From Pseudomonas sp. Irchel 3H7 (GTDB lineage: Bacteria; Pseudomonadota; Gammaproteobacteria; Pseudomonadales; Pseudomonadaceae): DNA of 64,000 nucleotides. The stretch is from contig NZ_FYEA01000014.1 in the NCBI RefSeq assembly GCF_900187605.1, forward strand, positions 124,001 through 188,000, given 5' to 3'. Shown here one piece after another: positions 34,289-43,892 of the stretch; position 1 is the first letter of the stretch; each line of letters opens with the position of its first letter. The translations under genes and the position numbers were made by a program. Below the pieces are notes generated by a model. The model was given only the letters and a program-made list of their open reading frames with translations, did no database searches and was not told the DNA's origin.

Positions 34289-35446
34289 TCATTCGGTCAG
34301 CCGACGCAATTGCTCGACTACATGATCCTGCTGCTGATCACTCAGCAACGGGTACAGCGGCAAGCTGATGGCCTCGGCGTAATAGCGTTCGGCCTCGGGA
34401 AAATCGCCCTCGGCAAAACCCAGATCACGGTAGTAGGGCTGCAAATGCACAGGAATATAGTGCAGGTTTACGCCGATCCCGGCGGCACGCAAGCCTTCGA
34501 ACACCTGACGGTGGCTGAGGCCGATGCGATCGCTCTGCAAACGAATCACATACAGATGCCACGCCGATTGCGCCTCGGGCTGAGGGCTGGGCAGCGTCAC
34601 CGGCAAGTACGCCAGCAGACGATCGTAACGCGCCGCCAGCGCCCGACGCCGGGCGATGAAATCGTCCAGCTTGCCCAGTTGCGACAGGCCCAACGCCGCC
34701 TGCAAATCGGTGATGCGGTAATTGAAACCCAGCTCGACCTGTTGGTAGTACCACGGCCCATGACTGGACTCGGTCATTTGCTGCGGATCACGGGTCATGC
34801 CGTGGCTGCGCAGGCGTTGCAGGCGCTCGGCCAGCTCCGGGCGGTTGGTCAGCACCATGCCACCCTCGGCGCTGGTGATGATTTTTACCGGGTGAAAACT
34901 GAACACCGTCATCGCCGCGAACTCGCCGCAACCGACCGGGCGTCCGGCGTAACTGGCGCCGACGGCGTGCGAGGCATCTTCAATCACGGTGAAGTTGTAG
35001 CGCTCGGCCAGTTCGGCAATCTTGCGCATGTCGCAGCTCTGCCCCGAGAACGCTACGGCTACCAGCACTTTCGGCAAAGTGCCGTCCTGTTCGGCCTGAT
35101 CGAGCCTCGCTGCGAGGGCGAAGGCATCAAGGTTCCAGGTCAGCGGATCGATGTCGACGAAATCGACTTCGGCGCCGCAATAGCGTCCGCAATTGGCCGA
35201 GGCGAGAAAGGTGTTCGGCGTCGTCCACAACCGATCACCCGGCCCCAGGCCTGCGGCCAGACAGGCAATGTGCAGCGCCGCCGTGGCGTTGCACACCGCG
35301 ACGGCGAAGTCAGCCTGGCAACGCTCGGCCATTGCCTGCTCGAAACGCTCGATGCTCGGCCCTTGGGTCAGCCAGTCCGATTGCAGCACCTCGACGACCG
35401 CATCGATGTCTGCCTGATCGAGGCTCTGCCGACCGTAGGGAATCAT
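34289..35446 (-). CDS. pseC: UDP-4-keto-6-deoxy-AltNAc aminotransferase PseC
   Basis: PseC (385 aa) is the PLP-dependent aminotransferase that installs the 4-amino group in Pse synthesis. DegT/DnrJ family motifs are clear: FEQAMAERCQADFAVAVCNATAALH, EDASHAVGASYAGRPVG, and the PLP lysine in TVFSFHPVKIITSAEGG. The C-terminal LRAAGIGVNLHYIPVHLQPYYR is typical of sugar aminotransferases. It overlaps pseB by four bases. Confidence 0.96.
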   Translation of the reverse strand: MIPYGRQSLDQADIDAVVEVLQSDWLTQGPSIERFEQAMAERCQADFAVAVCNATAALHIACLAAGLGPGDRLWTTPNTFLASANCGRYCGAEVDFVDIDPLTWNLDAFALAARLDQAEQDGTLPKVLVAVAFSGQSCDMRKIAELAERYNFTVIEDASHAVGASYAGRPVGCGEFAAMTVFSFHPVKIITSAEGGMVLTNRPELAERLQRLRSHGMTRDPQQMTESSHGPWYYQQVELGFNYRITDLQAALGLSQLGKLDDFIARRRALAARYDRLLAYLPVTLPSPQPEAQSAWHLYVIRLQSDRIGLSHRQVFEGLRAAGIGVNLHYIPVHLQPYYRDLGFAEGDFPEAERYYAEAISLPLYPLLSDQQQDHVVEQLRRLTE

Positions 35447-36444
35447 ACCGAGAGCTTCGCGTGCAGATCGGCGATCTGGCCGACCGAGAGAAAATGCGGG
35501 TTGGTGTCGGAGCGATACTCGAAATCTTCGCTGACGACACGCCCCTGCTCACCGAGTCTGTCGACGGCGAAATCGACATCGACACTGGTGAAGCGAATCG
35601 ACGGCTGGATGGTGTAGTGATCTTCGAACTCAAGGGTCATCCGCGCATCGTCCAGCGGCACCATCAACTCATGGAGCTTTTCACCGGGTCGAATGCCGAC
35701 GTTCTTGTGCGGCAAATGTTCAGCCATACCGCGCGCCAGATCGACGATGCGGATCGACGGGATCTTCGGCACGAACACTTCGCCGCCGTGCATCCGCGCA
35801 AAGCTGTCGAGGACGAACTGCACGCCGTGGTCGAGGGTGATCCAGAACCGCGTCATGCGTTCGTCGGTGATCGGCAACTCTTGAGCACCGTCGGCGATCA
35901 GCTTGCTGAAGAACGGCACCACCGAACCGCGCGAGCCGGCCACGTTGCCGTAGCGCACCACGGCAAAACGGGTTTCCTGCTCACCGGCAATATTGTTGGC
36001 GGCGACGAACAATTTGTCCGAGAGCAACTTGGTCGCGCCGTACAGATTGATCGGGCTGGCGGCCTTGTCGGTGGACAGCGCGACAACTTTTTTCACGCCG
36101 TTATCGATGGCGGCGGCGATGATGTTCTCCGCGCCGTTGACGTTGGTGCGGATGCATTCGGTCGGGTTGTATTCCGCCGCCGGCACTTGCTTCAACGCCG
36201 CGGCATGCACCACGTAGTCGATGCCGCGCATGGCCTGACGCAGACGATCGGCGTCACGCACATCACCAATGAAGTAACGCATGCACGGCGCGTTGAACGT
36301 CTGCTGCATTTCGTACTGCTTCAGCTCGTCGCGGGAGAACACCACCACGCGCTTGGGCTGATATTGCTCGAGCAGTCGGGCGATGAATTTGCGCCCGAAC
36401 GAACCGGTGCCGCCAGAGATGAAAATCGATTTACCGTTGAACAT
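35443..36444 (-). CDS. pseB: UDP-GlcNAc 4,6-dehydratase (inverting) PseB
   Basis: PseB (333 aa) performs the first Pse step, 4,6-dehydration and C5 inversion of UDP-GlcNAc. The Rossmann motif SIFISGGTGSFGRKF begins at residue 6. The catalytic STDKAASPINLYGATK contains the Asp-Lys and the Y-x3-K. The start at 36444 (MFNGKSIF) is preceded by AGGAATC; the frame open to 36489 lies in the preceding gene's end. It heads the pseB-C-methylase-F-GH-I run, 23 bases after the 971-aa glycosyltransferase. Confidence 0.97.
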   Translation of the reverse strand: MFNGKSIFISGGTGSFGRKFIARLLEQYQPKRVVVFSRDELKQYEMQQTFNAPCMRYFIGDVRDADRLRQAMRGIDYVVHAAALKQVPAAEYNPTECIRTNVNGAENIIAAAIDNGVKKVVALSTDKAASPINLYGATKLLSDKLFVAANNIAGEQETRFAVVRYGNVAGSRGSVVPFFSKLIADGAQELPITDERMTRFWITLDHGVQFVLDSFARMHGGEVFVPKIPSIRIVDLARGMAEHLPHKNVGIRPGEKLHELMVPLDDARMTLEFEDHYTIQPSIRFTSVDVDFAVDRLGEQGRVVSEDFEYRSDTNPHFLSVGQIADLHAKLSV

Positions 36445-36467
36445 AGGTTGATTCCTGTCCGGCACGC

Positions 36468-39383
36468 TTAGGCGAGCAACTGTGCCCAATTGATCGAGGC
36501 ATTTTCACCCAGAGTGAAACCTTTGCCGGTCAAGGCCAGGTTGGCGTTGTAAGCCGGATCCTGCGCGAAGACGCCGCTCCATTTTTCACGCAGTGTCGCC
36601 AGTGCTTGCGGCGCCTGCGGCAGCTCACCGGTATGCAGCACCTGCACCAACGGCGTCCACACGGTGAGGTAACCGGCCTGACCGGCCTTGAGGCACAGGT
36701 CGACATCGGCATAACCCTCGGCGAACGTCACTTCATCCAGTCCGCCAAGGGCGTTGAACAGCTCTTTGCGCGCCATCAGACAGACCTTCGACACGGCCGA
36801 GTAATTCTGCTCGACAGTCAAACGATGCATATAGCCGTGTGCCGCGTGTTTTTCGCCGATGAAGGGCGAACCCACGCCATCGTTCAGGCCGAGAATCAGA
36901 CCGGCCTGAGCAATCTTGCCGTCGCGATCGACCAGTTTGGCACCGACGATACCCACTTCCGGACGCTGGGCGTGGTTGAGCAGCGAATCGATCCAGTTCG
37001 GGTTGACGACTTCACTGTCTGCGGCCAACAGCACCAGATACTCACCCTGAGCCTGCTCGCTGGCGGCGTTGTACAGTGCGACTTCGCTCAGCGGCTGATC
37101 GGCACGCAGCACATTGACCTTGGCGTGGCGCAGCGTGCCAAGCCAGTCGTTGACCGCTGCCGATTGATTGGCGTTTGCCGCCAGCAACACTTCATAACGA
37201 CTGTAACGGGTTCTGAGCAACACGCCTTCCAGGCAGCGACGCAGCACCGCAAGATCGTCGATGACCGGCACAATGATCGAAACCATTGGCTGTTCGGTGT
37301 GACGGTAATCGATCTGCCAGGTACCCGGCACCGTCGATGTGACCTTGGCCTTGTAGCCGCGATTACCTAGATGACGCAGCAACGCCTGGCGTTCATGGGC
37401 ATTTTCTTCAAGCTCCGCCGCCCGAGTGATCAGCAGCGGCTCGTCGAGGTGCGCCAGGCCGTCAAGGCCACCCTGCTCAATGATGCGCAGCAACAGGTCA
37501 AATTCCAGCGCCTTACTGAAGTCAGCCTGATAACCGCCGGCTTCGAGCAAGACTTCACGACGGATCAACCAATGACGCGCCATCAGTGACGGCACGCTTT
37601 GCAGCAGATCCAGATTGAAACCGGGGCGGAACACGTCAACCAACGCGCCATTGTCCTTGCGCTGGACCTCGTCGGTGGCGACGGCACGCACCCCCTCGGC
37701 GGACATCAATTCCAGACTGGCGCGCAACAGGCCGCTGGCGGTGAACTGATCACCCGCCTCACCCAGCAGCAACCAATCGCTTGGCGACTGCTGAGCGGCC
37801 TGGTTGAGCTTGTCGACAAAGTTGCTTTGGGAGACTCGAACAAAGTGCAGCGTGTTTTGTGCAGTAGTCGCGGCCGGTGCTTCGCCGGTGGTGAACACGA
37901 CAATCCTGAACGCTTTGCAGTGACCTTCGAGCAGGCTGTCGAGCGACACCTGCAACTTGTCGATGTCGTTATCCAGGTCGAGCAGGAAAATACCGAACTG
38001 CGGGCCGCCGCCTTCAGTCGCCAGATGCCGGCCAATCGACTCAAGCTGTTCGTTCGCCGGCGCGCGAGCCACCAGCCACTGCAACAGGCGGCCGGACTTC
38101 ATTTTGCCGAAGACCGGCTGATGATCGTCGACCGTCAGCGTTTCGAGACGGGCAATCCACTCGTGCATGGCTTGCGCGGCGCTCTCGTCACCGACAACGT
38201 CCAGTTGCGCCGCCAGACGTTTGACCACAGTCTGGTTGAAGGCGTTGAGATCATGGGCCTGCCACAACCGGTCAACCACACTTTCCGGCGTGTCGTTATT
38301 GCGCGCCTGCAACAGGTGCGCCTGACGTGCCCACACGCCTTCCAGCCCTTCCAGTTGCATGCGACCGGCCGGCAGCGCGTGCAACATGAATTCGAACTGC
38401 TCCAGACGATCGAAGAATGCCTGGTTGTAAAACGGCATTTCGACATACTGCAGCGGGCCAAAACGACGATCTGGCGCCTTCAACGCCTGGTTCCAGGTCG
38501 ATTCGAAAATCAGCTCGGCAGTCAGCGCACGCCCGGACTTCAGGCTGTCGGCCATCGCCTCGAAACTTTCCAGGGCAAAGGCCTTGGCCTGCGCGATATC
38601 CAGCCCTTCGATAGCGGTAGGCAGCGAGACGAGGAACTCGGCAAAAGCCTCTCGTTCGGCGACCGACTTGGCATCGACGTAGGTCAGCGAGTGATACACG
38701 TCGGTATTGTGCTCGGAGACGCCGTAGTTGATCTCGCGCACCACATAAGGAATCGGCAGGATGCGGGCCTTGGCACTGGCCAGCAGGTAGTAGACATGTC
38801 CGATTTCCTGCCACTGGAAATTGGTCCCCGGCGGCAACGCCGAATGCCAGTTTTTCATCAGGTCAGTACGGGTTACCGCGTAGAACGGCGGGATGTACTG
38901 GCTCATGTAATCGAGGACACGATCCTGCGCGCGCTCGGACGCATAGTCTTCCTGGACTTTCTTGTCGCGGCGGTAGTAGTTCACGCCATGAGCCAGTGAC
39001 AGGTACATCAGGCAATAGCCGTGGCACATGCCGTAGTCAGGGTTGGCATGCAGGAAGCCGACGGACTCTGCCAGTGAATCGTGCAGGATGAAGTCGTCGT
39101 CGGCCGCCAGCACCATGTATGGCGTGGTCAGATGCTCGACACCATAGGCCAGTTTGGCCTGCATGCCCCAGTAGGCGAACTGCGGGACATGGTGGTAATC
39201 GACGGCGCAGAAGTCGCCTTCAGGTCGTTCGAGGGTCGAATCGAGCACCATGATTCTGCAGGGCAAGCTGCTGTAATACTTCACCGCCCGGCGCAGGAAC
39301 GCCGGACGATTGTGAGTAATCAGCACCACCGTCAACAGATCGTTGAGCGGTAGCGTCAGTTCAGAACTGTACTTGCCTTGCAT
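36468..39383 (-). CDS. large two-domain glycosyltransferase (Fgt2-like)
   Basis: This 971-residue protein has an N-terminal glycosyltransferase A-like domain (LTVVLITHNRPAFLRRAVKYY, with the acidic motif VLAADDDFILHD) at about 13-280, a linker, a degenerate GT2-like region at about 440-680, and a C-terminal GT2 domain (PMVSIIVPVIDDLAVLRRCLEG, LLAADSEVVNPNWIDSLLNHAQRPEV). The last region is homologous to part of the 1197-aa protein at 52019, sharing LLNHAQRPEVG-V-GAKL and AGLILGLN. P. syringae flagellin islands encode two similarly large transferases, Fgt1 and Fgt2, that extend the flagellin glycan. A start at 39383 is favoured by GGAGAGAAG. Confidence 0.85.
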   Translation of the reverse strand: MQGKYSSELTLPLNDLLTVVLITHNRPAFLRRAVKYYSSLPCRIMVLDSTLERPEGDFCAVDYHHVPQFAYWGMQAKLAYGVEHLTTPYMVLAADDDFILHDSLAESVGFLHANPDYGMCHGYCLMYLSLAHGVNYYRRDKKVQEDYASERAQDRVLDYMSQYIPPFYAVTRTDLMKNWHSALPPGTNFQWQEIGHVYYLLASAKARILPIPYVVREINYGVSEHNTDVYHSLTYVDAKSVAEREAFAEFLVSLPTAIEGLDIAQAKAFALESFEAMADSLKSGRALTAELIFESTWNQALKAPDRRFGPLQYVEMPFYNQAFFDRLEQFEFMLHALPAGRMQLEGLEGVWARQAHLLQARNNDTPESVVDRLWQAHDLNAFNQTVVKRLAAQLDVVGDESAAQAMHEWIARLETLTVDDHQPVFGKMKSGRLLQWLVARAPANEQLESIGRHLATEGGGPQFGIFLLDLDNDIDKLQVSLDSLLEGHCKAFRIVVFTTGEAPAATTAQNTLHFVRVSQSNFVDKLNQAAQQSPSDWLLLGEAGDQFTASGLLRASLELMSAEGVRAVATDEVQRKDNGALVDVFRPGFNLDLLQSVPSLMARHWLIRREVLLEAGGYQADFSKALEFDLLLRIIEQGGLDGLAHLDEPLLITRAAELEENAHERQALLRHLGNRGYKAKVTSTVPGTWQIDYRHTEQPMVSIIVPVIDDLAVLRRCLEGVLLRTRYSRYEVLLAANANQSAAVNDWLGTLRHAKVNVLRADQPLSEVALYNAASEQAQGEYLVLLAADSEVVNPNWIDSLLNHAQRPEVGIVGAKLVDRDGKIAQAGLILGLNDGVGSPFIGEKHAAHGYMHRLTVEQNYSAVSKVCLMARKELFNALGGLDEVTFAEGYADVDLCLKAGQAGYLTVWTPLVQVLHTGELPQAPQALATLREKWSGVFAQDPAYNANLALTGKGFTLGENASINWAQLLA

Positions 39384-39438
39384 AACTTCTCTCCACAACC
39401 GGCGACTCGCCGAGATAACGCTTTGGGGATGTTGCGAA

Positions 39439-40176
39439 TTAACGGACGCGACGCAGATAGCCGTCCGGCGCCACGGTGATCAGCAGCTTGTTCTGCAACT
39501 GCTGGTCGATCTCGAAATCCTGGTTCTCTTCGAGGTATTTCCACACAGCGGTTTTCGGGTTGTCGCCCGGGCCCCACGGACGATCCGGGAAGAAATCGGC
39601 CGGCATGTCTTCAACCACGGTGTCCATGACCACGCAGTAGCTGTCGACCGACACCAGCGGTGCGTACAGACGCAGCTCTTCCAGTACGTGATCGTGGGTG
39701 TGGTTGGAGTCGAGTACCAGAATGACTTTCTTGCCTTTGGCCGCAGCCTGCACCTGGGCGGCAATGCCGGCGTCAATGCTCGAACCTTCGATCATCTTGA
39801 TGCGCTTGGCCATCGGGTGGCTTTCGATCGCTTCGCGGTTGTGCGGGCGAATGTCGAGGTCGATGCCCAGCACTTCGCCGTGGCCTTGCAGCTCCAGCAA
39901 CGAGGCGTAGTAGATGATCGAACCGCCGTGGGCGATGCCGCACTCGATGACCAGATCCGGTTTGACCTGCCAGATGATCTCCTGCATGGCCATCATGTCT
40001 TGTGGCAGCTGGATGATCGGACGGCCCATCCACGAGAAGTGGTAGCTGTACTTGTGCTTGGCCGATTCGTTGAAGAAATCGCGGGCCAGGCCGGTGAGTT
40101 TCTGGTCGTCACCCTGCAGGGCAATCTGTTCCCGGCACTCGGCTTCGAAGGCTTGGTTGATGCTGTTGTCGGTCAT
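39439..40176 (-). CDS. CmcI-like methyltransferase (cephalosporin hydroxylase family)
   Basis: This 245-residue protein has the CmcI fold signature: KHKYSYHFSWMGRPIIQLPQDM, then PDLVIECGIAHGGSIIYYASLLEL (SAM site), LGIDLDIRPHNR, and VILVLDSNHTHDHVLEEL. Members in polysaccharide clusters are usually sugar O-methyltransferases, while CmcI itself acts in cephamycin synthesis. It starts 17 bases after the upstream methyltransferase, and ATG 40176 has a GAG-type ribosome site. In this island it is a candidate for 2-O-methylation of the CDP-linked sugar or of the transferred glycan. Confidence 0.82.
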   Translation of the reverse strand: MTDNSINQAFEAECREQIALQGDDQKLTGLARDFFNESAKHKYSYHFSWMGRPIIQLPQDMMAMQEIIWQVKPDLVIECGIAHGGSIIYYASLLELQGHGEVLGIDLDIRPHNREAIESHPMAKRIKMIEGSSIDAGIAAQVQAAAKGKKVILVLDSNHTHDHVLEELRLYAPLVSVDSYCVVMDTVVEDMPADFFPDRPWGPGDNPKTAVWKYLEENQDFEIDQQLQNKLLITVAPDGYLRRVR

Positions 40177-40193
40177 TTTAATAATCTCAAGGG

Positions 40194-41264
40194 TCACTGA
40201 AACGAAGCGCTGTCGACGGCGTGATAGACGTAGCGTCCACCGGTCATCCGCTTGATCTCTTCGAGGTAATTGGAATTCATCACAAACAGGTGGGCGCCTT
40301 CGGGCAGCGCGTCCATCGCCTCTTGTGGCGAGGACACCCGCGCGCCGCTCAATGGCAGATAACGCCCCTGCTTCGCCGGGTTGATATCCACCACACGGTC
40401 CACTGCCACACCGGCGCGTTGCAGGAACAGCGAATAGATCACGCCTTTGGACGAGGCGCCCCAGATCGCCGAACCCTGCTCAGGGGCGGACTGAATGATC
40501 TGCACCGCACGGTCGAGGCTGGCGGTGAAACCGTCAGGCAGCGTCAGGCGCGGCACCGGTTGTTCCGGGGTCAGACGCAGCGTCGACAGGTCGGCGACGA
40601 TGTACAGGTATTGGCCACCGAACAGGTGACCGGCCTCGTGCACCGTGCCAAACAGCCGGCGCAGGTCATCGAGGCGAAAATAATTGACGTGTTCGTAGAA
40701 CAGGTCGAACCAGGCTTTGTGCTCAAGAATCCAATCGAAGCACGGCACTTCGATGTAGATCTGCCCGCCCTGATTGGCGTTGGCGATTTCGGCGAGAAAG
40801 CTCAGCGGATCCTGAATATGCTCCAGCACATGGCGCAGGACGATGGCGTCTGCCGCCAGCCCGAGACCACGGGTGAACGGCGCCTTGATCACGTCGGCGT
40901 TTTCGCCTTCGTACGCCGGGTCGATGCCGGTGATCGAATAACCGAGGCCCTTGAGCAGCTCAAGGAAATAGCCTTTGCCGCAGCCGACTTCGATCAGTTC
41001 CTGACCCTTGAAGTGCTTGGCGATGATGCCTTCGACGTCACTCAAATGCTTCTGGAACTGGCCGGAATGCGCCTGCTCGTTCTGATAATCGGCGTCGTAG
41101 CTGAGTTTGTCAGCGTCGAACGCGGCGTTGAAGATCAGACCGCTGCGCTCGTCCTGCACCAACAGCATGTCGGCACTGGCCGAGGCCTGCGCCGACGCGG
41201 GATCGGCAAAGGTGCGGTTCTGCAGCACCGGTAGGTCAGTAACCCGATACAACTCGTGCCTCAT
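40194..41264 (-). CDS. SAM methyltransferase with C-terminal C-methyltransferase-like domain
   Basis: This 356-residue protein has a SAM-binding core at about 85-200 (LIEVGCGKGYFLELLKGLG, IVLRHVLEHIQDPLSFL) and a C-terminal Rossmann-like domain (GSAIWGASSKGVIYSLFLQRAG, VVDINPAKQGRYLPLSG) that matches the C-terminal domain of sugar C-methyltransferases such as the gene at 42109. The N-terminal Cys-rich zinc domain of that family is missing. The ATG at 41264 overlaps the preceding stop as ATGA. It could be a second C- or O-methyltransferase, or catalyse a related modification of the 4-keto sugar. Confidence 0.8.
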   Translation of the reverse strand: MRHELYRVTDLPVLQNRTFADPASAQASASADMLLVQDERSGLIFNAAFDADKLSYDADYQNEQAHSGQFQKHLSDVEGIIAKHFKGQELIEVGCGKGYFLELLKGLGYSITGIDPAYEGENADVIKAPFTRGLGLAADAIVLRHVLEHIQDPLSFLAEIANANQGGQIYIEVPCFDWILEHKAWFDLFYEHVNYFRLDDLRRLFGTVHEAGHLFGGQYLYIVADLSTLRLTPEQPVPRLTLPDGFTASLDRAVQIIQSAPEQGSAIWGASSKGVIYSLFLQRAGVAVDRVVDINPAKQGRYLPLSGARVSSPQEAMDALPEGAHLFVMNSNYLEEIKRMTGGRYVYHAVDSASFQ

Positions 41265-42112
41265 TGCGGCTCTCCCAGTAACTGTTGCAAACGCTCGGTC
41301 ACCGCCCAGAACGCCAGCGGTTCGTGGGTTGGGTATGGGTAGTGGCCGAGGTTCAGATGCAGCGACACGTCGCGTTCGCGCAGGCGTTGTTCGACCAACG
41401 CGCGCACGGACACCGGTTGGCCGCTGGCGCAATTGATCACGCCGTTGAAGTCGGTTTTTTGCAGGATCGCGGCGAGGTAGCCGGCAGCGCGTTCAATCGG
41501 CAGAAAATCGCGCAACTGCTCACCGGCGGACATGTTGAACGACGCCTCACCGGCATCGATCGCCCGGTCCAGCGCGGCCAACAGACTGTTGGGGTTTTGC
41601 CCTTCGCCATGCAGATAGAACAGGCGCGCCCACTGCAAAGTGAACGGCAACTCCTGCTGCAGGTTTTGCAGAAACAGGTGCAGTGTGTGTTTGGCCAGAC
41701 CGTAAGGATTGCTCGGCTTTGGCTCGGTGTTTTCGCTGAGTGGCCCGCTCTGCATGCCGTATTCGAAACAGGTGCCGGTGACCAGCACCTGCTGCACGCC
41801 CGCCTCGACCGCGCTTTTGATAAAGCGGTAATCGGCCATCAGGTTGTGTTCGAAATGGAACAGCGCCCGGTAGTTCGGCAAGCCCAGCCAGGCCAGATGC
41901 GCTAGTGCATCGATACCCGCGGTCAACGCGTGGATATCGAGATCGGCGGCGTGAATATCCGCTGCGATGAACTCGACGTCGTTGATCCACGGCATGCCTT
42001 GCGCCGTTTCTGGGTTGCGCGCCACGGCGCGGATTTCACAACCACGCGCCAGCAATGCGGCAACCAGATGCCGGCCGACAAAGCCTGTGGCTCCGGTGAC
42101 CAGAACCTTCAC
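41261..42112 (-). CDS. NAD(P)-dependent sugar epimerase/reductase
   Basis: This 283-residue extended SDR protein starts MKVLVTGATGFVGRHLVAAL (nucleotide site). The catalytic Tyr and Lys lie in NPYGLAKHTLHLF. The likely role is reduction of the 4-keto group of the CDP-sugar at the end of the pathway, because a dehydratase, an epimerase and a C-methyltransferase precede it. Four-base overlaps on both sides place it inside one translationally coupled run with the methyltransferases. Confidence 0.85.
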   Translation of the reverse strand: MKVLVTGATGFVGRHLVAALLARGCEIRAVARNPETAQGMPWINDVEFIAADIHAADLDIHALTAGIDALAHLAWLGLPNYRALFHFEHNLMADYRFIKSAVEAGVQQVLVTGTCFEYGMQSGPLSENTEPKPSNPYGLAKHTLHLFLQNLQQELPFTLQWARLFYLHGEGQNPNSLLAALDRAIDAGEASFNMSAGEQLRDFLPIERAAGYLAAILQKTDFNGVINCASGQPVSVRALVEQRLRERDVSLHLNLGHYPYPTHEPLAFWAVTERLQQLLGEPQ

Positions 42113-43335
42113 AGCACTTTCAACTCAGGCACGGCGATCACGAAGCGGCCGTCCCACCGACGCACTTGCGCCAGTTGCTGACTGACTTCGTGCAGCAGGT
42201 TCCACGGCAGCACCAGCACGTAATCCGGTTTTTCGAGATCAATCTGCGCCGGCGCCACAATCGGAATGCGGCTACCCGGCAGGAACTTGCCCTGCTTGTG
42301 CGGATTGGCATCGGCGACCCAGGCCAGCAGGTCCGGTTTGACCCCGGCGTAATTGAGCAAGGTGTTGCCTTTGGCCGCCGCGCCATAACCGACCACACGT
42401 TTACCGTCAGCCTTGGCCTGCAACAGGAAACGCAGCAGTTCATGCTTGATGCGTTCAGCGGCGGGCGCGAGGGTCGCGTAGTACTCGGCGGTTTTCACCC
42501 CGGCATCCAGTTCGGCTTGCAACTGTTGTTGCACCGCCGCTTGTACCGCGCGGCGCTCGCCGTCCTTGCGCTGGACGAATACACGCAACGAACCGCCATG
42601 GGTGGTCAGTTGGCTGACGTCGAACACTTCCAGGCCATTGCGCTCGCACAATGTCTGCACGGCAGTCAGCGAAAGATAGGAATAATGTTCGTGATACAGC
42701 GTGTCGAACTGCGCGCCGGCCATCAGTGTCAGCAGTTGCGGGAATTCGAAAGTGGCCACACCGGTCGGCTTGAGTAGCGTCGCGAAACCGCCGAGGAAAT
42801 CATTGATGTCCGGCACATGCGCGAGCACGTTGTTGGCCGCCATCAGATCGGCGCCCCAGCCTTCGGCTTGCAACTGCGCAGCAGTCTCACGACCGAAGAA
42901 CAGTTCACGAATTTCCAGGCCTTTTTCCCGAGCCGCTTGCGCGGTGCTGCGCGTTGGTTCAACACCGAGGCACGGAATGCCCCGGCCCGCCACGTATTGC
43001 AACAGGTAACCATCGTTGGCGGCGACTTCCACCACACGGCTATCGGCGGTCAGGCCGAAGCGCTCGACCATCTCGGCGACATAGCGCTCGGCATGAGCCA
43101 GCCAGGTGCTGGAGAACGAACTGAAGTAAGCGTACTCAGCATCGAACAGGCTATCGGCACTGGTGTAATCCTCGGTCTGTACCAGCCAGCATTGCTGGCA
43201 CACGGCGACCTTCAGCGGCACCCACTGCTCGGCCTGTTCCAGGCGATCGGCGTGCACGTAGGCGTTGGACGGTGGCGAGGTGCCGAGGTCGATCAGCGGC
43301 AGGCTCAGCGGTGCGGCGCACCCACGGCAGTTCAT
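42109..43335 (-). CDS. NDP-hexose C-methyltransferase (TylC3/NovU type)
   Basis: This 408-residue protein has the three-part architecture of sugar C-methyltransferases. The N-terminal zinc-binding domain has CRGCAAPL and CQQC, four cysteines at residues 3, 6, 49 and 52. The SAM core has VVEVAANDGYLLQYVAGRG. The C-terminal domain has RVVGYGAAAKGNTLLNYAG. Relatives TylC3, EryBIII and NovU methylate C3 or C5 of NDP-4-keto-6-deoxy sugars. With CDP-glucose dehydratase and a 3,5-epimerase beside it, C3-methylation of a CDP-4-keto-6-deoxyhexose is the likely reaction. It overlaps both neighbours by four bases. Confidence 0.9.
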   Translation of the reverse strand: MNCRGCAAPLSLPLIDLGTSPPSNAYVHADRLEQAEQWVPLKVAVCQQCWLVQTEDYTSADSLFDAEYAYFSSFSSTWLAHAERYVAEMVERFGLTADSRVVEVAANDGYLLQYVAGRGIPCLGVEPTRSTAQAAREKGLEIRELFFGRETAAQLQAEGWGADLMAANNVLAHVPDINDFLGGFATLLKPTGVATFEFPQLLTLMAGAQFDTLYHEHYSYLSLTAVQTLCERNGLEVFDVSQLTTHGGSLRVFVQRKDGERRAVQAAVQQQLQAELDAGVKTAEYYATLAPAAERIKHELLRFLLQAKADGKRVVGYGAAAKGNTLLNYAGVKPDLLAWVADANPHKQGKFLPGSRIPIVAPAQIDLEKPDYVLVLPWNLLHEVSQQLAQVRRWDGRFVIAVPELKVL

Positions 43336-43892
43336 AGACGCACTCCAGCAAAGTGTTGATCGAGCGCGGGATGGCTGGAATCACGCGCTGACAAATTATT
43401 GACAGGCAACGGCCAAGCAATCGCCAGCCGTGGATCGTTCACCGACAGACCGCCCTCGTGCTCCGGCGCGTAATCGGCGCTGTGCAGGTAAAGCAGTTCG
43501 GCGTCCTCGGTCAGGGTCTGGAAACCGTGGGCGAAGCCGGCCGGGATCAACAGACTGCGACCGTCGCCAGCCTTGAGGTGCTCGGCGTGCCAGTGCAGAA
43601 ACGTTTCGGAGTCAGGACGCAGATCCACCGCAACGTCCCACACTTCACCGCGCAGACAGGTGATCAATTTGGCTTCCGGCGCATTGGCATTCTGATAATG
43701 CAGACCGCGCACACTGCCCTTTTCACGGGTGCAGGAATGGTTGATCTGACGGATATGGAACTCAGCGCCGAACGCACTCAGGCTGCCTTCGCAAAACAGC
43801 CGAGCGAAGTGCCCCCGCTGGTCTTCGAAACGTTTGTGCTGAACGCTGAACAACCCGGCCAGCGGCAACGCCTTCAGGGAAAACTCGCTCAC
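43332..43892 (-). CDS. dTDP-4-dehydrorhamnose 3,5-epimerase family protein
   Basis: This 186-residue cupin of the RmlC family contains EDQRGHFARLF, NHSCTREKGSVRGLHYQ with the catalytic His, GEVWDVAVDLRPDS, and the late Tyr in HSADYAPEHEGG. In this cluster the substrate should be a CDP-4-keto-6-deoxyhexose, because RfbF and RfbG make CDP-glucose derivatives and no RmlA or RmlB is present. Epimerisation at C3 and/or C5 would give an L-sugar. Coupled to rfbG and to the C-methyltransferase by four-base overlaps. Confidence 0.9.
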   Translation of the reverse strand: MSEFSLKALPLAGLFSVQHKRFEDQRGHFARLFCEGSLSAFGAEFHIRQINHSCTREKGSVRGLHYQNANAPEAKLITCLRGEVWDVAVDLRPDSETFLHWHAEHLKAGDGRSLLIPAGFAHGFQTLTEDAELLYLHSADYAPEHEGGLSVNDPRLAIAWPLPVNNLSARDSSHPALDQHFAGVRL

